A stretch of 64,000 nt of DNA, taken from contig CBDFIL010000003.1 of the NCBI GenBank assembly GCA_965248075.1, positions 434,001-498,000 on the forward strand, in the 5' to 3' direction. The stretch's first letter is position 1. Each line of letters begins with the position of its first letter. The notes below the pieces were generated by a model. It made no database searches. It was not told where the DNA came from and was given only the letters and a program-made list of their open reading frames with translations. This stretch comes from VXNE01 sp965248075. Lineage in GTDB: Bacteria; Pseudomonadota; Gammaproteobacteria; Pseudomonadales; Azotimanducaceae. Shown here one piece after another: positions 45,135-53,943 of the stretch. The position numbers were made by a program, and so were the translations under genes.

Positions 45135-45788
45135 CAACGTGATCCGAATTCCAGCACGCGCGCCCGCTTCGCGCACATCGTCCAGGAAGGATCCGTCGCT
45201 CAGCCCGTCGCGCACGCTCACGACCTCGAGGTCCGTCGGCGTCATCCGATCGGCAAAGAAAAGCACCGCATCGTCCGGATCACACTGGTTCGAGGTCCAG
45301 ACCAACCCATCAACATCCGGGAACTGACTGTGGATTGCCTGCGCCCATCGAGCGGTTCCCGCGTACCGCGTCGGCAGGCTGCCGATCAGTGTCCGGCGGT
45401 CGATGCTCCACTTCTTCAGGTCGGGCTCGCGCAGACTGACAAGGCGCAAGGCACGCCTCACGACCAGCGTACTGTGCAGCCGCTGCCTGACCAGCCCAAC
45501 CGGCACGGACTTGAGCTTCGCTGCCACGGGAACGTCGTGCAAGACCGTCTCGTAGATCGCCGCCGCTACCGTGCCGCCGGCGTACAGCGAAGGAACGCAC
45601 TCGCCACTCCGAGCCGCGATCGGCGCAAACCGCGTCGGACTGCCCTCACAAGGATTGAAAGCGTTCCCGGCGAACCGCCGACGGTGAACGCGATGCAGCA
45701 CCCGGCCCAGCGCCACATCGACGACATTCGGTTCCGCAAGGTCCGATGATGGCGCCGGAATGCGTTCCGCCGCGACGTCCTCATCCAC
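45135..45788 (-). CDS. RES-domain toxin
   Basis: A protein of about 217 aa of the RES family, toxins that degrade or modify NAD+. The expected blocks are GRVLHRVH, FNPCEGSPTRFAPI, VPSLYAGGTVAAAIYETVLHD (Tyr and Glu of the active site) and a C-terminal DGLVWTSNQCDPDDAVLFFADR. The GTG at 45788 overlaps the stop of the upstream antitoxin-like gene by eight bases, giving a coupled pair in the order antitoxin-toxin. The frame is open 17 codons further upstream, but these overlap the partner. Confidence 0.82.
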
Positions 45789-46494
45789 TCGCGGGTTCCG
45801 CGAGTCGTCGAGCCGCCTGCACCACCGCTGCGGCATCATTCAATCGTCGTTGCGGCTCGTCGCCGTCGAGCCATCCGTTCCCGGACGCGAACCAGAGCGC
45901 CTTTTGCCAATCGGTCAAGCCTTCGGGCAAGGCCGCGAGGATCTGCTTCATGGCGTGGCGAGGCGACCCATCCTGAAACTGGAACGTCGGATAGCGGTCG
46001 CCCCTGCCAACGCGCACCGCAAAGACTCTGCCCTCTCTCTTCCACCGTGACGCCGGCTCGCTGACGTTGCGGGACCGTCGACCCGACGCTTCGTGCACCT
46101 GCGCGGCCGACAGCGTCGGTACGTCACGCAGGTACGCCATCCGCAGTTCGAGATTGTCGACGGCGAGCCCTGCGTCCGCCCGGGAGAGTGCCAACACGTC
46201 CTCTCCGAGCAGGAGTTCCAGCAGCCGGTCCAGGTGCTGCGCTTCCCGCCCTCGGACGCGCGGCACATGCCACATCGTGTACAGGCGATTCATGTATTCC
46301 ACCACGCCACCAATCTCCCGACCGTGTACGCGCAGCACGACCCACTCGTCTCCTGCCTCGATGGTGTCCCCCAAAATGGACTTCAAGCGCGACGGGAGCC
46401 GCTCGACTTCGTCCGCACGAAGCGGCTGCCAGGAGATTGGCCCGCCTTGCATGGTCATCGGGTGGCAGATCGCGAGATTCACGAGTAGAGGCAT
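45781..46494 (-). CDS. ParS/Xre-like antitoxin partner of RES
   Basis: A protein of about 237 aa. The last 110 residues fit the antitoxins of RES toxins: a helix-turn-helix-like LSAAQVHEASGRRSRNVSEPASRW, then the ParS-type toxin-binding domain (FQDGSPRHAMKQILAALPEGLTDWQKALWFASGNGWLDGDEPQRRL). The N-terminal 120 residues (ISWQPLRADEVERLPSRL to ELLLGEDVL) are an additional domain not recognised here. A shorter product starting in the middle is possible. It precedes and overlaps the RES gene, and the unit is probably autoregulated. Confidence 0.65.
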   Translation of the reverse strand: MPLLVNLAICHPMTMQGGPISWQPLRADEVERLPSRLKSILGDTIEAGDEWVVLRVHGREIGGVVEYMNRLYTMWHVPRVRGREAQHLDRLLELLLGEDVLALSRADAGLAVDNLELRMAYLRDVPTLSAAQVHEASGRRSRNVSEPASRWKREGRVFAVRVGRGDRYPTFQFQDGSPRHAMKQILAALPEGLTDWQKALWFASGNGWLDGDEPQRRLNDAAAVVQAARRLAEPASG

Positions 46495-46553
46495 ACGATA
46501 GTAAACCTCGTGCCGACAAACACGCAACTCCCCAGGCGCGGCGCAGTCGTGCC

Positions 46554-47171
46554 CTACTGATATCCCCTCGGCATGCTCGCCCGCACGTCGTCGGAAAACC
46601 CGGAGGCCACCCATTCGCACTGCGCGGTGTTCCAGTGGGAGAAAAAGAGGCGTTTCTTCGGGTCCCGGTGCAGCGCCAGGCGTTCCGGAAAGAGGTTCCA
46701 GTCCGTCAGGCACCGCGTCGGCGGGCGCAGGTAGCGGTCCGTGTTCGGCAGCGAACTCCGGAGCCAGCCACCGCGCGCGTAGTACTGGTGCGAGGTGCGG
46801 CGCCGCTGCTTGCCGTCACCGTCGAAGCGGCAGTGCCAGGTGGCCGTGTCGTAGAGGATGCAGGTACCCGCCGGGCCGAAGATCGGCGTTTCCAGGTATG
46901 CGTCCCCGAGGGACTCGTAGGCGTCGCGCAGCGTCTCGAACCGGTTGCTCTTCGGCACCACCGCAAAGGCCGGCGCGCCGCTCCCCACGTCGGTGAGGTA
47001 GTGAATGGCGCACAGCCAGTCCACCGGCATGTAGGGCTGGCGCACGAAACGGTCCGGCAACGTGGCGTCGTGGTGGAAGTTCTGGCCGCCGAGACCCCCG
47101 TTCTCCGGCGCTTCGCGAAAGTTGAACTCGCTGAAGCGCGCCCTGTCCTCGCCACCGAGGATCCTGCACAC
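46554..47171 (-). pseudogene. PhyH-family dioxygenase, 5'-truncated
   Basis: The frame carries the catalytic half of a PhyH protein: QNFHHDATLPDRF (HxD), LCAIHYLTDV, and the distal His in DTATWHCRF. The first 100 or so residues typical of the family are missing upstream of 47171, where the sequence turns into a sulfatase remnant on the other strand. A short protein could start at 47171 but would lack the N-terminal strands. It belongs to a subgroup distinct from the PhyH genes at 11-14 kb. Confidence 0.72.
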
Positions 47172-47247
47172 CGCCGGATACGAACCCGGGTGTGGACATT
47201 CGCACCGACGAGTGGCAAGTTGCGCCGCTTTTGGCCGGAGGCATCAC

Positions 47248-47441
47248 GTGCCCGACCGTCGCCCGAACGTCCTCTGCATCATGACGGACGATCATGCCGC
47301 CCATGCCCTGACCTCGAGGCGGACCCATATGAAATGCACTCGGTAAACGGGAGGTCGGAGTACGCCAACGTCCAGGCTGCCCTGACCGACGAGTTGGCAC
47401 GGCTGCAGGCGCTGGTGGGCGACGAGCCCTGCGTCGACTGA
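47248..47441 (+). pseudogene. Sulfatase remnant with large internal deletion
   Basis: From the GTG at 47248 the frame encodes the start of a sulfatase (RRPNVLCIMTDDHAAHALTS). About 60 bases later, in another frame, comes the C terminus (DLEADPYEMHSVNGRSEYANV to GDEPCVD and stop). The CxPxR active-site region and about 400 residues are missing. The join lies in ctgacctcgagg, where both halves could share a few bases, suggesting a deletion by microhomology. Confidence 0.8.
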
Positions 47442-47463
47442 GCGCCCCCGGGGCCGGGACGCG

Positions 47464-48939
47464 TCAGGACACGGTCGGCGTCATCTCCACGGTGCCGAAC
47501 ACCTCGTCGACCGGCCGCACCCAATCCATGACCGGCGCCGCCGGGCCACCGGTGACACGCAGCCGACCGTTCTCGACGAAACCCTCCGGACGCCCGGTCA
47601 GCTCCTCGGTCAGGAGGCCCTGCCAGGTCTCGATCTCGGCGCGGTGCGACGGACTCGCCGCCAGGTTCCGCATCTCGTCGGGATCGTTCTCGATGTCGAA
47701 GTAGTGCGCCTGGCCGGTACCGGGATACCAGATGTACTTGCGCTTGCCGTCGGTCATGTATTGCATGCCGCTGTCGAGGGTCGGGATGACGGCGCATTCT
47801 CCGTGCAGAACGGACCGCCAGGCGGGGTCGGCGCCCGTGACGAGCGGCAGGACGCTCCGGCCTTCGACGCTGTCGGGGATCTCCACACCCGCGACATCCA
47901 GCAGCGTCGGCATCAGGTCCATGAGTTCCACGAGTTCCTCACGCACCTGTCCGCGTGTGGACGGCCAGCGCGGGTCGGGGGGCAGGCGCAGCAGAAAGGG
48001 AATGCGGGCGGAGCCTTCGAAGCCGTTGCGCTTGCGAATCCACTGGTGGTCTCCCAGCATCTCGCCGTGGTCGGAGACGAACACGATCACCGTGTCTGGC
48101 GGCAGCGCAGCGAGCACGCGCCCGATCTGGTCGTCGATGTGGTTGATCGAACCGTAGTAGCCGGCGCGGTACTGCCTGATCAACTCGGGTTCCAGGGCCG
48201 TGCGCCAGGACGTCACGGACAGGCCACGTACCGGCCCGTCGAATACCCGCGCCCAATCGCCCACCACCGGTTCCGGCAGGTCCATCGCCATGTACCGGTC
48301 CCAGTACGGCTGCGGCGGCGTGCAGGGCTGGTGCGGCGGGTAGAAGCTGACCTTCAGGAAGAACGGCACCGTGGGATCGCGCCGGTGCAGGAACTCGAGC
48401 GCCTGGTCGGCGCACCAGTTGGTGAAGTGCAGGTGCTCCGACAGGTGCCAGGGCCGTGCCACCCAGCCGTTCTGGTGGGCGCCGTGCGCGAGGCCCGGGT
48501 TCCAGCCACGCACGCCCTCGCGGGCGAGAAAGAGCTGATAGTCGTCCGCAGCCGGGGTACCGCGCGGACTGTCCGCCCAGTCGGCACTGTCGAACCCGTA
48601 CAGCTTGCGCCGCGGGAAGAGGTGCAGCTTGCCGACGAGATGGGTCTGGTAACCGGCGCGCGAGAGTTCGCCCGGAAGCGTCGGGCCGTCCAGCCATCCG
48701 ACCTCGTTCATCAGCACGCCATGCGAGGCCGGCTTCCTGCCGGTCATCAGCGTACGCCGGGCGGGGACACACACCGGACACGCCGAGTACGCCCGGCGAA
48801 AACGGACGCCGCTTGTCGCGAGTTCGTCGAGGTACGGCGTCTGCAGAACCGGATGACCGTCGATGCCGAGGCAGTCGCCGCGTTGTTCGTCGGTCATGAA
48901 GAGCAGGATGTTGGGGCGGTTGTCGTTCGGTGCGTTCAT
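47464..48939 (-). CDS. Sulfatase (formylglycine type)
   Basis: A 491-aa alkaline-phosphatase-fold sulfatase. NRPNILLFMTDEQRGD supplies metal-binding Asp residues. CPVCVPARRTLMTGR contains the CxPxR motif whose Cys is converted to formylglycine. HLVGKLHL and VIVFVSDHGEMLGDH complete the metal and substrate site. There is no signal peptide, so it is probably cytoplasmic. It is the only intact member of three adjacent sulfatases. No maturation enzyme is encoded nearby. The substrate is unknown; small organic sulfates are likely. Confidence 0.92.
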   Translation of the reverse strand: MNAPNDNRPNILLFMTDEQRGDCLGIDGHPVLQTPYLDELATSGVRFRRAYSACPVCVPARRTLMTGRKPASHGVLMNEVGWLDGPTLPGELSRAGYQTHLVGKLHLFPRRKLYGFDSADWADSPRGTPAADDYQLFLAREGVRGWNPGLAHGAHQNGWVARPWHLSEHLHFTNWCADQALEFLHRRDPTVPFFLKVSFYPPHQPCTPPQPYWDRYMAMDLPEPVVGDWARVFDGPVRGLSVTSWRTALEPELIRQYRAGYYGSINHIDDQIGRVLAALPPDTVIVFVSDHGEMLGDHQWIRKRNGFEGSARIPFLLRLPPDPRWPSTRGQVREELVELMDLMPTLLDVAGVEIPDSVEGRSVLPLVTGADPAWRSVLHGECAVIPTLDSGMQYMTDGKRKYIWYPGTGQAHYFDIENDPDEMRNLAASPSHRAEIETWQGLLTEELTGRPEGFVENGRLRVTGGPAAPVMDWVRPVDEVFGTVEMTPTVS

Positions 48940-48961
48940 CGGATCGGGGTACCTGTGTTGG

Positions 48962-49892
48962 TCAGTGCGCGCGGATCAGCCAGCGGCTGTCCGGGTCCAT
49001 GGGCACGATGTCGCACGTGGACATGTACCAGTCCAGCATGCGTTCCTTGAGTTCGAGAAGCACGTCGCGGGCCTCGGGATCGTCGATACGATTGCGGGTC
49101 TCCATGGGGTCGGCCACCAGGTCATACAGCGCATCCCGTTCGTAACAGCGCTTCACGTACTTGTGCGTGGCGGTGCGGCAGAACGCCGCCTTGGAGTGCG
49201 GCAGCGGCGCGCGCTCGCTCAGTTGCAGCTGCAGCCGGGGCGAATACAGGCCGGCAGCGGTCGCGTCGCTCTCTCGTTCCGAAGCCTGCCCCTCGTTGGC
49301 GAGGCGTCCGCCTTCGCAGAAGACGGCGTCGCGGTGCCCGGCCGCGGCGTCCGCGAACAGCGGCGTCAGGGAACGTCCGAAGTGCCAGTAGCCCGGATCG
49401 ATCTCCGCCAGTTCGAAGACCGTGGCGGTGAAGTCGATCAGTTCCGTGAGCTGGTCGCGCATCCCGGGCGCCACCGCCCTGCCCGCCGGCGGCTTGATGA
49501 GCGGGGGCACGTGCGCGAGACAGTCCTCCAGGGTGTTCTGGGTCTTCTCCACCAGGCCGTAGTCGCCCGTGAAGTCGCCATGGTCGGAGAACACGAACAC
49601 CGCCGAGTTGTCGTAGTGGCCGTGACGCTGCAGCGCATCGCGGAGCATGCCGTACTGGTGGTCCACCCGCGCGCACATGCCGTAGTAGGTCGCGCGCAGT
49701 TCGGTTCACCGTGCCTCGGCTCGGCGTGCACACGGTCGCCTGGGCGAACGCGTTGCGGAACGAGACGCCCTCCGTCGCCGCGAGCGCATCCAGGTTCGGC
49801 GTGACCGCCGCCGGGTTGCCGAGGTGGTACATGCCGTCACCGCGCCACTGGTCGGGATTGAAAATGACGATGTTGGGGCGGGATTCGCGCAT
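48962..49892 (-). pseudogene. Sulfatase with internal deletion
   Basis: The N terminus (MRESRPNIVIFNPDQWRGD to ATVCTPSRGT, with CxPxR) is joined near 49705 and out of frame to the C-terminal half (MCARVDHQYGMLRDALQRHG, VFVFSDHGDFTGDYG to the stop at 48962). About 150-200 residues between are missing compared with normal sulfatases. It lies 22 bp downstream of the intact sulfatase on the same strand, so the two were probably an operon. Confidence 0.85.
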
Positions 49893-49992
49893 GAGGATCC
49901 TGTGGTTCCGGGCCGGCACCTTAGCGGTCTGTCCGGGCAAGTGCGACCGGCTTGCACCTGCCCTCGATATACCGGCGCCAGGCGTTTGCGCC

Positions 49993-50039
49993 GTAGAAGT
50001 TTCGCGCCAGCGAAACTTCCAACGCGACCGTAAGGTCGC
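49993..50039. repeat. GTAG-headed hairpin plus second hairpin
   Basis: GTAG overlaps the start of a perfect stem, gaagtttcgc-gcca-gcgaaacttc (49996-50019). It is followed by gcgacc-gtaa-ggtcgc (50024-50039). A near-identical agtttcgc/gcgaaact stem lies at 61698-61723. No gene is seen in 49893-50247. Confidence 0.75.
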
Positions 50040-50247
50040 GCCAGCACCTGCGGAGCGAGGGCGACGGCGACGCGTCTCGCGCGGATCCGTGTCCGGTCAA
50101 TTCCGCCATCTTCTGGCTGAAACTGCCGCATCCCAGGGCACGGGCAGATCGAATACCCACCAGGATGCGGGCATTCACGGGGCTTTCACAGGCTGGCACG
50201 GTTCTTGTTAGAGCCTTTCCCACAGGCAACACCCGACGGGAACTCCC

Positions 50248-51222
50248 ATGCGACAGCTCTCCGACACCCTGCGCCTTTTCCCTGCCATCGCGGCCCTGTG
50301 TGCCACCCTGTTCGTTGCAGCCTGCGCGCACGCCGAGACCGAGCGCAGGTCCTTCGCCGTCTCGCCCGGCGACCGGCTCGTGCTGGAAGCCGACTGGGGC
50401 AGCGTGGTCGTGACGACCGGCGACGGCGAGATCGTCGAACTGGTCGTGGAGAACGCGGAAAGGCTCGACCTCAATTACGTCCAGGAAGACGACACGCTGA
50501 CCATCCGCGGCGAACGGCCGAGCCGGGGCCTCCTCGACTGGGGACTGCTCGGGTGGCTTCGCGACTGGGAAGGCGGGCCGCAGTTCCGCCTGACGGTGCC
50601 CCGGCGGCACGACCTGGCCCTCACGACGCGCGGCGGAGACATCGAAGTGGGCGACCTGGAAGGAGAGCTGACGGCTGGCACGTCCGGCGGCAACCTGGCC
50701 ATCGGCGCGATCACGGGCACGGTGGCAGCGAAGACCTCGGGCGGCTCGATTCGCATCGCGGCCGCCGGCGGATCGATCACCGCAAGGACTAGCGGCGGGT
50801 CCATCGAGCTTGGCCGCGCGGGAGGTCCGGTGGAAGCGCGAACCTCCGGCGGAGCGATCCACATTGGCGGCGCAGCGGGCGGCGTGTCGGCTCGCACCTC
50901 CGGCGGTTCCATTCACCTCGACGACGTACTCGGGCACATCGAGGCACGCACCTCCGGTGGCTCCATCCGTGCGGAACTCGCGGCGCAACCCACGCGCGGC
51001 TCCACCCTGCGCACCTCGGGCGGCGACATCGAAGTGGGTCTGGCGGACGGTATCGGGCTCGAGGTCGACGCCGAGACATCCGGGGGCCGCGTCGTGACCG
51101 ACCTGCCGGTGTCGTTTGGGGACAAGCTCGACAACTCGAGCCTGCGCGCCACGGTCGCCGGGGGCGGTCCGCTGCTCAAGTTGCGGACCTCGGGCGGTTC
51201 CATCCATTTGCGGGCCCTGTAG
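50248..51222 (+). CDS. DUF4097-like repeat protein, exported
   Basis: A 324-aa protein with a signal sequence that ends in a lipobox-like VAAC (residues about 23-26), so it may be a lipoprotein. After a beta-rich N-terminal part (about 30-125) come about ten repeats of 16-19 residues centred on TSGGSI (AKTSGGSIRI, ARTSGGSIEL, ARTSGGAIHI and so on), forming a predicted right-handed beta-solenoid as in the DUF4097/DUF2807 group. The function of the family is not established. No partner gene is obvious. Confidence 0.82.
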   Translation: MRQLSDTLRLFPAIAALCATLFVAACAHAETERRSFAVSPGDRLVLEADWGSVVVTTGDGEIVELVVENAERLDLNYVQEDDTLTIRGERPSRGLLDWGLLGWLRDWEGGPQFRLTVPRRHDLALTTRGGDIEVGDLEGELTAGTSGGNLAIGAITGTVAAKTSGGSIRIAAAGGSITARTSGGSIELGRAGGPVEARTSGGAIHIGGAAGGVSARTSGGSIHLDDVLGHIEARTSGGSIRAELAAQPTRGSTLRTSGGDIEVGLADGIGLEVDAETSGGRVVTDLPVSFGDKLDNSSLRATVAGGGPLLKLRTSGGSIHLRAL

Positions 51223-51245
51223 GCGCGGTCGCCCGCCGGCCATGC

Positions 51246-51848
51246 TCAGGGCGCGTTACCGGACCCGGACGAACCGGCTTTGCGCCGACCTGCCCGGAGC
51301 GGCCACGCGCGCACGGCGAGCAACGCAACCACCACGGCGAGATGCAGATAGCCGCTGCCCGGATCGAACGCCGTCAGAATCCAGTGGGCGAACGTCAGAA
51401 GCGCGGCTGCGTAGATGCACCGGTGCAGGATCTTCCACCGGCCGCGGAGGGCACGCACGCTGTAGTCGTTGCTGGTCGCCGCGAGCGCCAGAAGCAGCAG
51501 CAGGCCGATCCAGCCCACCAGCATGCCGGCTTGCAGCGCCTCTTCGAGGATCGCTCCCGCATCGGCCTTTTTCAGGAGGTAGGCCAGCGCATGCAGCGCC
51601 GCGTACAGGAACGTGGCGAGGCCCAGGTCGCGCCGCCTGGCGACGAGCCACTGCATCCAGCGGCTCCGCGGCAGGATGAGCCGCAGCGGCGTCACGGCCA
51701 GCGTGAGGATCAGGAGCCGCGTCGCCTGGACGCCGGTCCAGTGCAGGTACTCCCCGTAGTAGATCGCCTCCGCCAGGTAGCGGACCGTCTGCACCGCGAC
51801 CGGGCCGGCCAGCACGAGCCATAGCAGCCAGCGGGAGGCGATACGCAT
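51246..51848 (-). CDS. Ferric reductase-like membrane protein (MsrQ-like)
   Basis: A 200-aa integral membrane protein with about five or six helices. The histidines in ALHALAYLLKK, WKILHRCIYAAALLTFAHW and YLHLAVVVALLAV are placed as in ferric reductase-like haem-binding domains. Its size and the motif GWIGLLLLLALAATSND, then LRGRWKILHR, resemble MsrQ, the haem subunit of periplasmic methionine sulfoxide reductase. No msrP is adjacent, so a role outside MsrPQ is possible. It is convergent with the DUF4097 gene. Confidence 0.72.
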   Translation of the reverse strand: MRIASRWLLWLVLAGPVAVQTVRYLAEAIYYGEYLHWTGVQATRLLILTLAVTPLRLILPRSRWMQWLVARRRDLGLATFLYAALHALAYLLKKADAGAILEEALQAGMLVGWIGLLLLLALAATSNDYSVRALRGRWKILHRCIYAAALLTFAHWILTAFDPGSGYLHLAVVVALLAVRAWPLRAGRRKAGSSGSGNAP

Positions 51849-51901
51849 CGCGCCGGCCCTCGTGCGTGTCCGGCCTGGCGGCCTGTTGTCCGCCCGGGCG
51901 G

Positions 51902-52534
51902 CTATTCGAGGATGATGTAGCTCTCCAGGCGGGCCACTTCCCCGGCATCGACATATTTTCCGATCTCGCGGCGAAACTGCTCGAGAGATGTGTAGGGACG
52001 GTATTCCTCGAACTCGTGCACCATGCGGCCCGACATGCCCGGGATGGTCATCAGATCCGCTTCCGAGGCCGTGTTCAGGTTCAGGGGAATGAACACGTGG
52101 CGCTCGAGTCGCGCGACTTCCTCGGCATCCACGTACTTGCCGATCTCGCGGCGGAACTGCTCCAGGGAGGTGTACGGACGGTACTCCTCGAACTCGTGGG
52201 CCATGCGCTTCGACATGCCCGGAATGATCATGATCTCCGCATCACTGGCCCGATTGAGATCGACCTGGCGGAACATGCGGGCGTAGACCGCCTCGCGCTC
52301 GGCGCGGTCCAGAGCCTGCCCGAGTACCGCGTCCAGGGCGGCAGCCGAAAGGTAGGGACGACCCGCCACGACCGCCCCGGCCAGGGCGTCGTCCATGTGC
52401 GGCAGGGACATCAGATCCTCGGCTTCGGCCAGGTTCGGATCCAGCAGCAGGTCGCCTCGATTTCCTGCCTGGCCCCACGCGGTCGCGCAACCGACCAACG
52501 TGACGACCGCGAGCAACGCCTTGCGTGTATTCAC
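51902..52534 (-). CDS. ComEA-like protein with duplicated helix-hairpin-helix
   Basis: A 210-aa exported protein (signal peptide to about residue 21) with two nearly identical helix-hairpin-helix units at 91-147 and 151-207. Each reads LNxASxADLMxIPGMSxRM, then HEFEEYRPYTSLEQFRREIG. The duplication is also evident in the DNA (about 51910-52035 against 52090-52215). A weaker third unit may exist at 31-75. ComEA domains bind DNA in natural uptake, but related exported proteins occur without competence genes. Confidence 0.85.
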   Translation of the reverse strand: MNTRKALLAVVTLVGCATAWGQAGNRGDLLLDPNLAEAEDLMSLPHMDDALAGAVVAGRPYLSAAALDAVLGQALDRAEREAVYARMFRQVDLNRASDAEIMIIPGMSKRMAHEFEEYRPYTSLEQFRREIGKYVDAEEVARLERHVFIPLNLNTASEADLMTIPGMSGRMVHEFEEYRPYTSLEQFRREIGKYVDAGEVARLESYIILE

Positions 52535-52650
52535 CCTTCACTCTCCCTTCGTTCGCGTCACGGTCACTTCGCAAATGCGATTCGTTCTCATTCTACCCCC
52601 CCCCGGGAACGGGCGTTGGGACGCCTGACCCTGGCACCGCCGGGGCACAC

Positions 52651-53859
52651 CTACAGGGCCCCTGCATCGCGAAGCGCCGCGATCTCCCCCGCCGAATACC
52701 CGGCCTCGCGCAGGACTTCGTCCGTGTGTTCGCCGAGGGCAGGCGCCAGGGCGGCCGGTGCGAGTGGGGTGTCGCTCATGCGGATGGGCGTCCCGACCAC
52801 GCGATGCTCCGTGCCGTCGCCGTCGCCGTCGTCGACCCGCGCGAAGTAACCGTTCTCCCAGGCGCCCGGATCCTCGACCACCTCACGGTAGTTGCGCACC
52901 GGGGCATAGCGGACGCCGACCTCGCGCAGCACGCGGCACCACTCGGCAGTGGTCCGGGTGCGGAACGCCGGCTCGAGTTCTCCGATGAACCAGGCCAGAT
53001 CCTCCGGGGACATGATCGGCGACTGCAGCCGTTCGTCCACCGCGAGTTCGGGACGACCGAGGGCGACCAGGAAGCCATCCTTCGACTCCGGGGGCACGCC
53101 GATGATGCCGAGCCAACCGTCGGCCGTTTCGAAGATGCGATAGGCAGCGGGGATCAGGGGATGCCCGTAGTTGGCCCGTCCCGGCACCTCGTCGGAGAGC
53201 AGGAAGTGGGAGTATTCCGCGGCCTGGGCCCAGATCTGACCGCCGAGGAGCGACACCTCGACGCGCTGCCCGCGACCGGTACTCTGCCTTGAGAACAGCG
53301 CCGCGAGTATGCCCGACGCCATGTTCAGCGAGCCGATATGGTCGGCGATCGTGACCCCCACCGGGGTCGGCGGGTCGCCATCCCGCCCGGTTGTGCTGAT
53401 GAGGCCCCCGGCGGCCTGTCCGGCGAGGTCGGCGCCTTCCCGTTGCGCGTCCGGCCCGGTCGGTCCGAAGGTGCTGCCGGCGGCCCAGACGATCCCCGGA
53501 TTGCGCGCCGCAAGATCCTCGAAGCCGAGGCCCCAGGCGTCCATCGTGCCCGGCTTGAAGTTACTCACCACGACGTCGGCGGTCTCCGCCAGACGGCGGA
53601 AGACCTCGGCACCCTGCTCCGTACGCAGGTCCAGCGTCAGGCTCCTCTTGCCGCGATTGCAGGCAGTGAAGAAGGCGCTGCGGAAGTCCTGGAAGGACAG
53701 CGGGATGAAACGCGCCTGGTCGCCGAAGCCCGGCAACTCCACCTTGATGACGTCCGCGCCCATGTCGGACAGCAGCGCGGCCGCCTGGGGACCCTGCACC
53801 AGCAGACCGACATCGAGTACGCGGATACCCTGCAACGGACCTGACACGATCCCCTCCAA
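52651..53859 (-). CDS. Family III CoA-transferase (CaiB/BaiF)
   Basis: A 402-aa protein with the family features GIRVLDVGLLVQGP, GADVIKVELPG, SLTLDLRTEQG, DVVVSNFKPG, the catalytic Asp in GADLAGQAAGG, and PLIPAAYRIFETADGWL. These enzymes move CoA between carboxylic acids through a glutamyl- or aspartyl-CoA intermediate. The acyl substrate is not predictable and no acyl-CoA gene is adjacent. Confidence 0.9.
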   Translation of the reverse strand: MEGIVSGPLQGIRVLDVGLLVQGPQAAALLSDMGADVIKVELPGFGDQARFIPLSFQDFRSAFFTACNRGKRSLTLDLRTEQGAEVFRRLAETADVVVSNFKPGTMDAWGLGFEDLAARNPGIVWAAGSTFGPTGPDAQREGADLAGQAAGGLISTTGRDGDPPTPVGVTIADHIGSLNMASGILAALFSRQSTGRGQRVEVSLLGGQIWAQAAEYSHFLLSDEVPGRANYGHPLIPAAYRIFETADGWLGIIGVPPESKDGFLVALGRPELAVDERLQSPIMSPEDLAWFIGELEPAFRTRTTAEWCRVLREVGVRYAPVRNYREVVEDPGAWENGYFARVDDGDGDGTEHRVVGTPIRMSDTPLAPAALAPALGEHTDEVLREAGYSAGEIAALRDAGAL

Positions 53860-53921
53860 CGGACAGCGAAGCCCGCGAGACTACGGGAGAGGAGCCTCGC
53901 GGTCCACACGGACATCGCAGC

Positions 53922-53943
53922 GGCGACCCATGGTCGCCCCTAC
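53922..53943 (-). repeat. REP-like hairpin overlapping the queF stop
   Basis: Read on the minus strand, GTAG is followed by GGGCGACC and closes with GGTCGCC around ATG. It is the same family as the element at 261-285. The TAG of the GTAG head is the stop codon of queF, so the element sits exactly at the gene end and may serve as terminator. Confidence 0.7.
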
